Source: Chromobacterium alticapitis
Lineage (GTDB): Bacteria; Pseudomonadota; Gammaproteobacteria; Burkholderiales; Chromobacteriaceae
NCBI RefSeq assembly: GCF_002924365.1
Contig: NZ_PQWB01000012.1
Location: 29,226 to 93,225 of the forward strand
Direction of reading: 5' to 3'
DNA length: 64,000 nucleotides
Shown here: piece by piece, positions 33,799-43,347 of the stretch
How the letters are laid out: every line of letters starts with the position of its first letter
Numbering within the stretch: position 1 is the stretch's first letter
Translations under genes and position numbers: made by a program
The notes under the pieces: model-generated
Told to the model about the DNA's origin: nothing
Database searches by the model: none
What the model saw: the letters and a program-made list of their open reading frames with translations, nothing else

Positions 33799-34428
33799 AT
33801 GTATTTGCCCAAGCATTTTCAGGAGATGGATATCGGGTCCTTGCTGCGATTGATGCGAGCCCGCCCTCTGGCCACGCTGTCGATCAACGGCGAGAGCGGC
33901 CCGATTGTCAACCATGTTCCCTTGCTGGCTTTCCGCGATGGGCAGTCACTGGTTCTGCGTGGCCACGTGGCCCGCGCGAATCCCTTGTGGCGGGAACTGG
34001 GGTGCGAGCCGCAGGCCGTGGCGGTGTTTCACGGCGACGACGCCTACGTGACGCCGTCCTGGTATCCGGCCAAAGGCGAGCACGGCAAAGTGGTGCCGAC
34101 GTGGAACTACGCGGTGGCGCACGCTCGCGGCCGTTTGCGCGTGGAGGAGGATCCAGCTTGGCTGCGCGCCTTGCTGACTGAGCTGACGTCGGAGCAGGAG
34201 TCAGGTTTCAGCCTGCCATGGAGCATGGATGACGCGCCGGCCGACTATATCGAAAAGCTGCTGTCCGCCATTGTCGGCATTGAGCTGCAGGTCGAGCGGC
34301 TGGACGGCAAATTCAAACTTAGCCAGAACCAGAACGAAGCGGCGCGTGATGGCGTGAGCGAGGGCTTGGCGTCGCGCGGCGACGCGCGGGCGGCCGCCGT
34401 CGCCGCAAGCATGCGTCAGAGTTCCTAA
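33799..34428 (+). CDS. PaiB-like FMN-binding protein
   Basis: A 209-residue protein of the FMN-binding negative transcriptional regulator family (PaiB). The N-terminal MYLPKHFQEMDIGSLLRLMRARPLATL, HVARANPLWREL, VTPSWYPAK..HGKVVPTWNY and the C-terminal GIELQVERLDGKFKLSQNQ are diagnostic. It has a split-barrel flavin fold; the gene-regulatory name comes from Bacillus and need not apply here. It overlaps the convergent gene by 4 bp. Confidence 0.88.
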   Translation: MYLPKHFQEMDIGSLLRLMRARPLATLSINGESGPIVNHVPLLAFRDGQSLVLRGHVARANPLWRELGCEPQAVAVFHGDDAYVTPSWYPAKGEHGKVVPTWNYAVAHARGRLRVEEDPAWLRALLTELTSEQESGFSLPWSMDDAPADYIEKLLSAIVGIELQVERLDGKFKLSQNQNEAARDGVSEGLASRGDARAAAVAASMRQSS

Positions 34429-35249
34429 CGCCGGAAACGAGCCAGCAAATCCGCCATGTCGCCCTGGACGTGGCTGGCGCCTTGACGCATCTGGCGCAGG
34501 AAGTTGTCCAGGAAGTCATGCAACAGCAGGGCGGAGGCGGCGACGGCGCCGATGCCGGCGCGGTCCCATTCGGTCACGAAGCCCTGCAGGGTGGCGGTGA
34601 GCCGGTTGCTGTCCTGCCGCAGCGAATGATACAGGCCTATGGCTGGGGTGCCGCACAACTGATAGTTGTGCTGCAGAATGGCTTTATCCAGTGGGTGGCT
34701 GCTCAGGATGTCGCGGCTGTCAAACTCGACGAACAACGGATGCATGGTGTCGCAGTCGCATCGGCCGTTGCGGTAGGCGCGCGCCACCACGCCTATGGCC
34801 GCGTCCGGCTCGGCCGCGGGCTGGCGGCTGGGCACGGGATGGCCCAGCAGCAGCGTGAAGGCGCTGGCTAGCGGATCCGGCCAGCCGGCGGGGCCCAGGT
34901 CGAAGCACAGCGGCATCGGTTGTCGTCCCAGCCAGTCCGCCGGCAGGTGGATTGCGCCGATGTCCATCAGTTGCGAGCTGGCGTAGCCCAGATCGCGCAA
35001 GGGCCAGCTCTGGCCGGCCGAACATGCCCAGGCCTGCTGCCTGTAGGCGACGCAAATCTCTGTCAGCACGGATTCCGTGGTGATGATGAAGGCCTCGCCG
35101 CGATACGCCAGCATCAGACCGCTGCCGAAGGCGGGGCCGAACAGGCCGCCGCTGGCGATGGGGCGGAAGGCCACCACCATCGGACTCAACTGCAGGTAAA
35201 TCTGCTCCAGGCATTGCAGCGGCTCATTTAGATCAAATTGAAACTCCAT
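34425..35249 (-). CDS. Hypothetical protein, possible trypsin-fold pseudo-protease
   Basis: A 274-residue cytosolic-looking protein. The stretch GLFGPAFGSGLMLAYRGEAFIITTESVLTE resembles the first barrel of trypsin-like proteases (GSGf.i....iiT..HV), but the His is replaced (TTESVL), and no GxSG motif is seen later. The C-terminal part is helical (HDFLDNFLRQMRQ). The relation is tentative; otherwise I recognise no family. Confidence 0.55.
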   Translation of the reverse strand: MEFQFDLNEPLQCLEQIYLQLSPMVVAFRPIASGGLFGPAFGSGLMLAYRGEAFIITTESVLTEICVAYRQQAWACSAGQSWPLRDLGYASSQLMDIGAIHLPADWLGRQPMPLCFDLGPAGWPDPLASAFTLLLGHPVPSRQPAAEPDAAIGVVARAYRNGRCDCDTMHPLFVEFDSRDILSSHPLDKAILQHNYQLCGTPAIGLYHSLRQDSNRLTATLQGFVTEWDRAGIGAVAASALLLHDFLDNFLRQMRQGASHVQGDMADLLARFRR

Positions 35250-35486
35250 CCCCGATTCCAGTCTGCAGCTTTATTGTTTTACCGCTCCAGAATAGTTCAT
35301 ATTCAAACCAAGGTCGGAGCTATTCGTCGCCGCGCAGGCGTGATGAGCCGCGGCGGGCAAATGCTATATCTATAGGGAGAACGATTTAAGCATTGACAGT
35401 ATGATGTTGAATCCGACCAGCCGCCGCGCGGCGGCCTGGGATGAGTGGGGCGGAGCCTTTGCCACTCGGCGAAGGGGGGAGACGAG

Positions 35487-38400
35487 ATGCGGATGCGCCC
35501 GCGGACTAGTTTCATTTTACTGGTGGTGATGGGGTATGGCCTGCTTGCTTGGGCCTGGTTTGCGTTTTCAGGCAGCGGTTTGGCCCTGTCCGGCAGCGCT
35601 GGCGCCTCCCTGGTCGGCAGCGGCCTGCTCTTGGTTTTGAGCTTGGCGCTGCTGGCCTGCTTGCTGCGCGGGCGGACCCGCGTCCAGAATGAGCCGCTGC
35701 AGAACTGGCACGCCGAACTGGCCGCGGAGCTGCTGCCTGGACGCGCAATCGCCTGGCTGGCGTATTTGCTGGCCGTGCTGTTGACCGGCGCGGTACTGGC
35801 GCTGCGGGCGTGGCTGGTCAGCGATGTCGACGCCCACCCCATGTTGATCCTGTTCATGTTGCCCATCATGCTGTGCGCCAGCCTGGGCGGCTTGGGGCCG
35901 GGCTTGCTGGCCACGGCGCTGGCGGGACTGGCCGCCAGTTATTCTCCTGGCTGGCCGCCTTACGCGGCCTTGCCGTGGGGGCGGCACCTGCAATTGATTT
36001 TCTTGCTGGTGGAGGGCGTGGCGGTCTGCGTGCTGGGCGCCACGCTCAAACGCAGCCTGTCTCGGATGGCGCTGAACCGGCGCCTGCTCGACTCCGTGGT
36101 GTCCAGCACTTCGGACGCCGTTTTCGTCAAGGATGTTCAGGGGCGCTATTTATTGGTCAACCAGGCCGGTTTGGCGCTGGTGGGCAAGCGCGCGGATGAG
36201 GTGCTGGGCCGGGACGATCACTCGGTGTTCGCGGAGGAAACGGCGCGCAAGCTGATCGTGGCTGATCGCGCGATCATGCAGTCGGGCAAAGTGCAATGCT
36301 CGGAAGAATGTCTGACGTTGCAAGACGGCGGGCAGATGGTTTTCATGGTGACCAAGGGGCCGATCTATTCGCCGCAGGGCCGCCTGGTCGGCATCTTCGG
36401 CATTTCGCGCGATGTGACGGAGCATAGGCGAGCGGAGGAGGCTTTGCGCGCCAGCGAGTCCGAGCTGCTGCTGGCGCAGCAATTGGCCGGCCTGGGCAGC
36501 TGGAGCTGGGATTTGCGCAGAGACCGGCATCTTTGGTCGGCTGAAGTCTATCGCCTGTTTGGCCTCGATAGCCATGAAGAACCGCCAGCTTACTCGGCGA
36601 TGCAGCATTTCTTCACTTTGGAAAGCTGGGCTAGGTTGTCGGAGGCGGTGGAGCGCTGCCGCTTGATCGGCATGGGTTACGAATGCGATCTGGAGGTGTT
36701 GCGCTCGGACGGCACCTCCTGTTGGGTGACGGCGCGGGGGGAGGCGCGCCGCGATGAGGACGGCAAGGTGGCGGGCCTGTACGGCACGGTGCAGGACATC
36801 ACCGAGCGCAAGATGATGGCCTTGCAGGTCAAGGCGAGCGAGGCGCGGCTGCAATTGGTGGCGGAGGCCACCAGCGACGGCTTTTGGGACTGGGATCTGC
36901 GCAGCGGGAGGGTCTACCGCTCGCCGCGCTACTATGAGGTGACCTGCACCCGCGCCGAGGACGATACCGGCGACTTCCGCTTCTTCCGCCAATTGGTCCA
37001 CTCGGCCGACCTGCCCTTCGTGCTGCAGGCGATAGAGGCGCACCGGCGGGGCAAGACGCCGCGCATCGAGGTGGAGTTCCGGCTGGCCAATCAGGAAAAC
37101 GGCGTGCGTTGGCTGTTGGCGCGCGGCAAAGCGGTGGAATGGGATGAGCGCGGCGGGGCGCTGCGGCTGGTGGGCAATCTGTCCGACATCACCGAGCGCA
37201 AGCGGGTGGACGACGATCTGCGGCTGGTGCTGAACGAGGCGGGGGACGCCATCTGGGTGACCGACGCCGAGGGCTATTACATTTTCGCCAACCCCGCCGC
37301 TTGCCGGCTGACCGGGCACAGCCTGGAAGAATTGAAGGGCATGCAGATCCGCGATTTGGTGGCGCCGGAATGCCTGCCCGCCCTGCCGGCCCACCTGGCC
37401 ATGCTGGGCTCCGGGGCCTTTCTGCGCTCGGAATGGACCTTGCGCTTGAGGAAGGGCGGCGGCATCTGCGTCGATCTGACCACCGGCAGGCTCAAGGATG
37501 GCCGTTATATGGCCTTCGGCCGCGATCTGACCGAACAGCGGCGCGCCGAGCAGGCCCTGCGCAGCCGCGAGCAGCAGCTGGCGCGCGTGATCGAGGGCTC
37601 GGACCAAGGGTATTGGGACTGGAACCTGAAAACCGGGAGTTTTCAGGTCAGTCCGCGCTGGGAAAGCATGCTCGGTTACGGGCCGGGGCAGATGCGCGTC
37701 ACCGCGGACAACTGGTACGAGCATGTGCATCCGGAGGACGCCGTGCGGGCGCGGGAATCCATTCAGCGCAATCTGAGCGGCGCCTCCGCCAGCCACGAGG
37801 TGGAAATCCGCTGCCGCAGCCGCGGCGGCGACTGGCGCTGGATATTGTCGCGCGGACGGGTAGTGGAGCGCGACGAGGACGGCGCGCCCTTGATGATGTC
37901 CGGCACGCATACCGACATCACCGAGCGCAAGGTGTTCGAACAGACGCAGAAGGAGGCGGCAGCTGTATTCTCCAGCAGCTACGAGGGCATTCTGATGGTG
38001 AGCCCGGACGGGTTCATCACCAAGGTCAACCAGGCTTTCACCCGCATCACCGGCTACAGCGCGGAGGAGGCGGTGGGGCAGAAGCCCAATATATTGTCCT
38101 CCGGCAAGCAGAGCGCCAACTTTTACGACGAGCTGTGGAGCTCCATCAGGGGCCATGACTTCTGGCGCGGCGAACTATGGAACCGGCGCAAGAACGGCGA
38201 ACTGTACGCCGAACTGCTGTCCATCTCCGTGGTGCGGGACGAAAGCGGGCAGGTGCAGCACTATATCGGCATCTTCTCCGACATCACTCAGTTGAAGCAG
38301 CACGAGGCGGAGCTGGACCGGGTGGCGCATTTCGACCCGCTGACCGGGGTGGCCAACCGGAGGCTGCTGTCGGACCGGCTGCGCCAGGCCATTGTGCGCG

Positions 38401-39662
38401 CCACGCGCAGCGGCAAGTCCTGCGCGGTGTGTTTCCTAGATCTGGACGGTTTCAAGGCGGTCAACGACCAGTACGGCCACGAGGTGGGGGACCAACTGCT
38501 GGTGGCGGTGAGCGGCCATCTGAAGTCCGTGTTGAGAGGAGACGACACGCTGGCCCGGCTGGGCGGCGACGAGTTCGTGGTGCTGCTGTCCGATATAAGC
38601 TCGACCGAGGAGTGCATGCTGGTGTTGGACCGCATACTCGCCGCGGTGGCGGCGCCGGTGCCGGTGGGCAACGGCGTGGTCAATGTCACCGGCAGCATAG
38701 GCGTCAGCCTGTACCCGCAGGACAATGTGGATCCGGACACCTTGCTGCGCCATGCCGACCAGGCGATGTACGTGGCGAAAGAGGGCGGCAAGAACCGCTA
38801 TCAGCTGTTCGATCCGGAGAGCGACCGCAAGGCGCAAGAGCACAGGCAGTTCATGGAGCTGCTGCGCCAGGCGCTGTCGCGCAGCGAATTCACTCTGTAC
38901 TACCAGCCCAAGGTGGACCTGTTCGACGGCGAAATCATAGGCATGGAGGCGTTGATCCGCTGGCATCACCCGCGGCGCGGCGTGCTGGCGCCGGCGGATT
39001 TTCTGCCGCATCTGCGCGGCAACGAGCTGGAGGAAGCTTTCGGCGACTGGGTGCTGGACGCCGCGCTGAAGCAGGCTTCGCAATGGATGGAGTCAGGCCA
39101 GGACATGCCGGTCAGCGCCAACGTCAGCGCCAGCTATCTCCTGGGCGGCGACTTCTGCGACAAGCTGGCGGCGGCGCTGGCCCGCTATCCCAATGTGCCG
39201 CCGGATCATCTGGAGCTGGAAGTGCAGGAAAGCGCGCAGACCGATGTCGAGAAAACCATAGAAACGCTGCGTGGCTGCCGCGAGCTGGGCGTGCGCTTCG
39301 CGCTGGATGATTTCGGCACCGGCTATGCCTCGCTGAATTATCTGCGGCAGCTGCCGGTGGACACGCTGAAGATAGACAACAGCTTCGTCCACGACATGCT
39401 GAGCAGCGCCGACGACCGCCGCATCGTGGAGGGCATCGTGCAATTGGCGGCCATCTTCAACCGCGACGTGATCGCGGAGGGCGTGGAAACGCTGGAGCAT
39501 GGCGCGCTGCTGCGCAAGCTGGGTTGCCGTTATGCCCAGGGCTTCGGCATCGCCCGGCCGATGGAGGCCGGGGCCGTGCCAGGCTGGTGCCGGCGCTGGC
39601 GGCAGGGAGAAATCTGGCGGAAACTGGCGCCGCAACCGGCTGAGGAGCTGCGGTCGAAGTGA
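35487..39662 (+). CDS. Membrane PAS-GGDEF-EAL c-di-GMP protein
   Basis: A 1391-residue multidomain sensor. N-terminal membrane region with about four or more segments (residues about 8-160), then six PAS-like domains (about 200-320, 321-440, 451-570, 574-690, 695-815, 818-940, several ending in a DITERK-type motif), a GGDEF domain (RLGGDEFVVL near 1025) and an EAL domain (EALIRWHHP near 1153, DDFGTGYASL, KIDNSFV, AEGVETLEHG). Both catalytic motifs look intact, so it may make or degrade c-di-GMP. ATG 35487 is preceded by GGGGGAGA. A terminator follows. Confidence 0.93.
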   Translation: MRMRPRTSFILLVVMGYGLLAWAWFAFSGSGLALSGSAGASLVGSGLLLVLSLALLACLLRGRTRVQNEPLQNWHAELAAELLPGRAIAWLAYLLAVLLTGAVLALRAWLVSDVDAHPMLILFMLPIMLCASLGGLGPGLLATALAGLAASYSPGWPPYAALPWGRHLQLIFLLVEGVAVCVLGATLKRSLSRMALNRRLLDSVVSSTSDAVFVKDVQGRYLLVNQAGLALVGKRADEVLGRDDHSVFAEETARKLIVADRAIMQSGKVQCSEECLTLQDGGQMVFMVTKGPIYSPQGRLVGIFGISRDVTEHRRAEEALRASESELLLAQQLAGLGSWSWDLRRDRHLWSAEVYRLFGLDSHEEPPAYSAMQHFFTLESWARLSEAVERCRLIGMGYECDLEVLRSDGTSCWVTARGEARRDEDGKVAGLYGTVQDITERKMMALQVKASEARLQLVAEATSDGFWDWDLRSGRVYRSPRYYEVTCTRAEDDTGDFRFFRQLVHSADLPFVLQAIEAHRRGKTPRIEVEFRLANQENGVRWLLARGKAVEWDERGGALRLVGNLSDITERKRVDDDLRLVLNEAGDAIWVTDAEGYYIFANPAACRLTGHSLEELKGMQIRDLVAPECLPALPAHLAMLGSGAFLRSEWTLRLRKGGGICVDLTTGRLKDGRYMAFGRDLTEQRRAEQALRSREQQLARVIEGSDQGYWDWNLKTGSFQVSPRWESMLGYGPGQMRVTADNWYEHVHPEDAVRARESIQRNLSGASASHEVEIRCRSRGGDWRWILSRGRVVERDEDGAPLMMSGTHTDITERKVFEQTQKEAAAVFSSSYEGILMVSPDGFITKVNQAFTRITGYSAEEAVGQKPNILSSGKQSANFYDELWSSIRGHDFWRGELWNRRKNGELYAELLSISVVRDESGQVQHYIGIFSDITQLKQHEAELDRVAHFDPLTGVANRRLLSDRLRQAIVRATRSGKSCAVCFLDLDGFKAVNDQYGHEVGDQLLVAVSGHLKSVLRGDDTLARLGGDEFVVLLSDISSTEECMLVLDRILAAVAAPVPVGNGVVNVTGSIGVSLYPQDNVDPDTLLRHADQAMYVAKEGGKNRYQLFDPESDRKAQEHRQFMELLRQALSRSEFTLYYQPKVDLFDGEIIGMEALIRWHHPRRGVLAPADFLPHLRGNELEEAFGDWVLDAALKQASQWMESGQDMPVSANVSASYLLGGDFCDKLAAALARYPNVPPDHLELEVQESAQTDVEKTIETLRGCRELGVRFALDDFGTGYASLNYLRQLPVDTLKIDNSFVHDMLSSADDRRIVEGIVQLAAIFNRDVIAEGVETLEHGALLRKLGCRYAQGFGIARPMEAGAVPGWCRRWRQGEIWRKLAPQPAEELRSK

Positions 39663-39682
39663 GGGGGAAAGAGGCCCCGCCC

Positions 39683-39706
39683 AGGCCCGCCGCTGCGGGC
39701 CTTTTT
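39683..39706 (+). terminator. Terminator after the GGDEF/EAL gene
   Basis: An 8-bp stem (39683-39690 with 39695-39702, loop CGCT) with a T run to 39706. Confidence 0.85.
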
Positions 39707-39878
39707 CTTGCGCGACACACGATGCTTGCACCATCATGGCGCGAAATTCGTGGATGGCGAGCAGTATCGCTAGCAAGCGGCCGCTTTTAGTTGGTCCAAT
39801 TTTTGCTGGAACGGCTGGGGAATGCAGGTTGCCGCCGCGACTTGGCGGTTTGAACGGAACACTATCGGGATACAAGCA

Positions 39879-40850
39879 GTGGCGAGCAATATCGAGATCA
39901 AGGCCAGGGTGAGGGATCTGGCGGTTTTGGCGGGCAAGGTGGAAGCCTTGGCCGGAATGGCGGGGATGGTTCGAGAGCAGGACGACACCTTCTTCTCCTG
40001 TCCTCATGGCAGGCTCAAGCTGCGGGTGGAAGGCGGGAAGCGCGGCAAGCTGATTTTCTATCAACGGCCGGACGCGGCGGAGATCAAGACATCGGACTTT
40101 CTGGTCAGCGAGTGCGACGACGCGAATGCGTTGCGGGCGCTGCTGGCGCGGGCCTACGGCGAGCAAGGGCGGGTGCGCAAGCAGCGCAGGCTGTATCGCA
40201 TAGGCGTTTGCCGCGTGCATCTGGACCGGGTGGAGCGCTTGGGCGATTTTGTCGAAATCGAAGTGGAAGTGGACGATGGCGCGGCTGGGACAGGCGCCAG
40301 GCAGGGGGTGGCGGACTTGATGTCGGCCCTGGATATCCGCGACGCGGACCTGATCGACAAGGCTTATCTGGAGCTGCTGGCGGAGCGCGCGGGCTCAGGC
40401 GCGAGCATCGCGCTGGAGCGGGCGGACCAGCCCGAGGCGCTGGCGCTGATAGAGGAGCTGGACGCCTACCAGATGCCGCTGTATCCAGCGGAGAGCCATC
40501 ACGGCGTGGAGGTTTCGGTGCTGCTGCAGCCCAATGTGGCGTTTGCCGTCGCCCGAGACGAAAGCGGCCAGGCGGTGGGCTGCGGCGCGGTATGGTGCGT
40601 GCCGGAATATGGCGAGCTGAAGCGGATGTATGTGCGGCCGCAATGCCGTGGCAAGGGCGTGGCGCGCGCGCTGATGGATTTTCTGGAGGACCAGGCCAAG
40701 GCGCGCGGCTGCGCCGCCATGACCTTGGAAACCGGCATCCACCAGCACGAGGCCATCGCCTTGTACCGCCGCGCCGGCTATGAATTCTGCGCGCCGTTCG
40801 GGTCTTACGCCGTGGATCCGAACAGCGTATTCATGCGCAAGCCGTTCTGA
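39879..40850 (+). CDS. CYTH-GNAT fusion protein
   Basis: A protein of about 323 residues with two enzyme domains. Residues about 1-160 are a CYTH domain (NIEIKARVRDL with the ExK part of the family motif, DTFFSCPHGRLKLR, KLIFYQRPD, RKQRRLYRIG, RVHLDRVERLGDFVEIEVEV), a fold that acts on triphosphates and includes class IV adenylate cyclases. Residues about 180-323 are a GNAT acetyltransferase (acetyl-CoA loop RPQCRGKGVARALM, then TGIHQHEAIALYRRAGY). GTG 39879 is a likely start; ATG 39822 would add 19 residues. Substrates are unknown. Confidence 0.75.
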   Translation: MASNIEIKARVRDLAVLAGKVEALAGMAGMVREQDDTFFSCPHGRLKLRVEGGKRGKLIFYQRPDAAEIKTSDFLVSECDDANALRALLARAYGEQGRVRKQRRLYRIGVCRVHLDRVERLGDFVEIEVEVDDGAAGTGARQGVADLMSALDIRDADLIDKAYLELLAERAGSGASIALERADQPEALALIEELDAYQMPLYPAESHHGVEVSVLLQPNVAFAVARDESGQAVGCGAVWCVPEYGELKRMYVRPQCRGKGVARALMDFLEDQAKARGCAAMTLETGIHQHEAIALYRRAGYEFCAPFGSYAVDPNSVFMRKPF

Positions 40851-40851
40851 G

Positions 40852-41532
40852 TCAGGAGGCCTTGCCCAGGTGGGCGGCCAACTGGCGGGCGCTGTCCTTG
40901 CACCATTGGTCTATCAGCGGCTTGATCAGCTCCAGCGTCAGCGGCGCGTCCTTGGATTTGCTTTTCTTGTTTTCGCGCAGATTGACGGTGCCGGCCAGCA
41001 GCGTGCCGTCTTGCGCGTCCTCCAGCTGCGCCATGCTGCCTATCTTCAGCAGATAGGGCTCCTTGCCGGCGGCCAGCCTGGCCAGATTGAACACGGCCTT
41101 GACCGGCAGCAGGTCCACCGCGTCAATGCCCGGCCGGTCCTGGGTCATGCCGGTCACCGCCACGCGCAGGCGGGCCACGCCCGGCGCCGGCTGCAGCGCC
41201 ACCTTGACGCCGGCCGCTTCCAGCTCGGCCTGCAGGCGCTGGTGGAAATAGGCGGTGATGGCGTTCTCGTCGCTGGATTGCAGTAGCTCCCAGTTGCCGT
41301 CCTGGCCCTGGCGCATGAACAGCAGCGGTTCCAGCAGCACGGCGTTGTAAGCTTTCAGGTCTATGCCGGGTTTCAAATAGACACGCTGGTCGGGCATCAT
41401 CTTGCCGGGCTGGAAGGCGTCCAGCGGCAGCGTGAACAGATTTTCCTTGGGGGCGGCGGATGCAGGCTCGTCGGCCCAGGCCGCGCCGCTCAGCGCGAAC
41501 AGGGTGCATAAAGTCAGTGCGGTCAATTTCAT
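40852..41532 (-). CDS. DUF3313-like exported protein
   Basis: A 226-residue protein with a signal peptide (MKLTALTLCTLFALSGAAWA). The mature part shows DUF3313 features: KMMPDQRVYLKPGIDLKAYNAVLLEPLLFM, ITAYFHQRLQAELEAAGV and LRVAVTGMTQDRPG. No lipobox is seen. Family members are periplasmic or outer-membrane proteins of unknown role. Confidence 0.72.
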   Translation of the reverse strand: MKLTALTLCTLFALSGAAWADEPASAAPKENLFTLPLDAFQPGKMMPDQRVYLKPGIDLKAYNAVLLEPLLFMRQGQDGNWELLQSSDENAITAYFHQRLQAELEAAGVKVALQPAPGVARLRVAVTGMTQDRPGIDAVDLLPVKAVFNLARLAAGKEPYLLKIGSMAQLEDAQDGTLLAGTVNLRENKKSKSKDAPLTLELIKPLIDQWCKDSARQLAAHLGKAS

Positions 41533-41685
41533 GATTGGCCTCGCTTGGCGGATAGGAGTAATACGCTGACATCTCTGGGGCCGAATGGTTTCGGCTCATC
41601 GCATTCTCGGAGCCCGCCGCGCGCTTGTCCAGCGGGGCAGGCCGCCAAGTCTTGCCCGCGCCATCTGCTGGCGGACTCGCCAGTT

Positions 41686-41874
41686 TCATTGTTTCAGATA
41701 CGTGAACAGCGCCAGTAGGACGATGCAGAGGATGACCATCAGGTTCAGCAGGACTTCCTCGCTTATGGGTTGGAAATGGAGTCTGTCCTGAGCGCTCAGG
41801 CGGGAGCCGGTGAGCTTGTGCAGCCAATAACGCAGGAGATTGTTGCTACTGGGGCCGTCGGTGTCGGCTTTCAT
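41686..41874 (-). CDS. Small single-span membrane protein
   Basis: A 62-residue frame starting at ATG 41874 (MKADTDGPSS), with a polar N-terminus and one C-terminal membrane segment (LLNLMVILCIVLLALFTYL). The codon pattern is plausible, but the ribosome site is weak. A tail-anchored topology is suggested. Function unknown; existence is moderately likely. Confidence 0.5.
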   Translation of the reverse strand: MKADTDGPSSNNLLRYWLHKLTGSRLSAQDRLHFQPISEEVLLNLMVILCIVLLALFTYLKQ

Positions 41875-41936
41875 GATGGAGCGTCCGCGTAAATGGAAAT
41901 TTACATGCAGACATTGTACGCCGATTGCGTATGCAA

Positions 41937-43256
41937 TCAACATCTCGTTGCGGCTTGCAGGGTGTCCAGCCGTGCGCGCAAGCGGCGCATCGCCTGTTCA
42001 TCCAGGTGCTCCCGGCAGGCGTCCACGGTTCTTTGCCCCATGGCCAGCAGGCAAAGCCGGAAGGCTGCGCCGGGCGCGACCGCTGCGATATCGTTCAGCG
42101 CCGCCAGCAAGCGCAGGCTGACGGCCATGTCGCCGCGCGCGTAGTGGCGGATGTGCTCGAAGGCCGATTCCAGCAGCGCCTCCGTCTCAATGACCGGGAT
42201 GGCGACGCGCACCACGCCGGGCGGGTCGTAGTAGTGGCTTTGCGGCGTGCTGCGCTGCGAATACAGGCACAGGATGCGGCTTAGCTGATCGATGCAGGTG
42301 ATGGCGGTGGTGGGATCGTTCACCGCGGGGGAAATGGCTTTCAAGGCGATGTCCACGATCTGCAGCACGCCGAATTCCACATCCTGCTGCAGCGTGCGGC
42401 TGGGGCCGATGTCTATCGCCGCCTGCAAGGCCTGGCACAGCTTGGGCGTCAGCCTTTCCCCGCGCGAGGCGTAAAACAGGGGCGCGGCGGCCGGCGCGAA
42501 CTGGCCGACGCGGCGAGCGACGCATAGTTTGATCTGGTGAGCCTTCGCCAGTTGGACGAGTTTTCGGGTATCCATGTAGCGGATATAGCCCGCGTGCCGA
42601 TTGAGAATGGGCGTGTCCGGCTGGGCGGCGTTTGGCGCGGCGCCGGATTCCCACAGATGTTCCGCATGCGGCTCCGGCATCTGATCCGCAATCGTCTGTT
42701 CGGTTTCTTCCGCGATGCGGTCAACGATGTAGTTGACGCTGATGGCGCGCGAGATGTGGTGGATGAAGAACAGCAGCCCCACTACGCAGGCCACGGCCAG
42801 CAGCATGGAGCCGAATACCGTCAGCACTGGGCTGAAGGCGTAGGGCTTCAGCCTGGCGGCGGGCAGGGCGGCGATGCAGTAGGCGAAAGTGCCCAGGAAA
42901 ATGCCCAAAGTCCATTGCGTGACCTTGTCGCGCGAAAAGCTGACGATGATGCGCGGCGAGAATTGCATGGAAGCCAGGGTGAGCGACATCAGCAGGATGG
43001 CGAACACGATCGACACCACGGTCATGATGGAGGTGGCGATGGCGGACAGCATGACCTGGGCCACTTGCGGGTCTTCGCGCGAGGGAAACAGCACGGCCGG
43101 CAGCCAGGCGCTGATGGCCGGATGCTTCTCCTCCAGCCATGACAGCCAGCCGCCCAGCAGGCCCAGTCCCAGCGAGATGATCAGCGGCCGCACCAGGAAG
43201 CCGCCGCGTAGATTGAACAGGATGTGCTGGATGGCGCGGGGCAGGTGTCGGGTCAT
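41937..43256 (-). CDS. DUF2254 membrane protein
   Basis: A 439-residue integral membrane protein with about four membrane segments in the first half (FLVRPLIISLGLGLLGGWLSW, IMTVVSIVFAILLMSLTLAS, FGSMLLAVACVVGLLFFIHHI) and a cytosolic second half. The motifs QFSPRIIVSFSRDKVTQWTLGIFLGTFAYC, FGVLQIVDIALKAISPAVNDPTTAITCIDQL and DPPGVVRVAIP are those of DUF2254. Function is unknown. Confidence 0.85.
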   Translation of the reverse strand: MTRHLPRAIQHILFNLRGGFLVRPLIISLGLGLLGGWLSWLEEKHPAISAWLPAVLFPSREDPQVAQVMLSAIATSIMTVVSIVFAILLMSLTLASMQFSPRIIVSFSRDKVTQWTLGIFLGTFAYCIAALPAARLKPYAFSPVLTVFGSMLLAVACVVGLLFFIHHISRAISVNYIVDRIAEETEQTIADQMPEPHAEHLWESGAAPNAAQPDTPILNRHAGYIRYMDTRKLVQLAKAHQIKLCVARRVGQFAPAAAPLFYASRGERLTPKLCQALQAAIDIGPSRTLQQDVEFGVLQIVDIALKAISPAVNDPTTAITCIDQLSRILCLYSQRSTPQSHYYDPPGVVRVAIPVIETEALLESAFEHIRHYARGDMAVSLRLLAALNDIAAVAPGAAFRLCLLAMGQRTVDACREHLDEQAMRRLRARLDTLQAATRC

Positions 43257-43347
43257 GACGGCGGCGGGAGCAACGATGAAACCGGCATGATAACGGTTTT
43301 ATCGCGCACCCGCTGCAGGAGAGTCCCGCTGCGGTCCGCGCGCTGGG

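Noticed and set aside
36150-38156. An open frame of 668 codons on the minus strand
   Set aside because: It lies opposite the PAS repeats of the GGDEF/EAL gene and has a composition (Arg/Gln/His-rich) typical of antisense frames.
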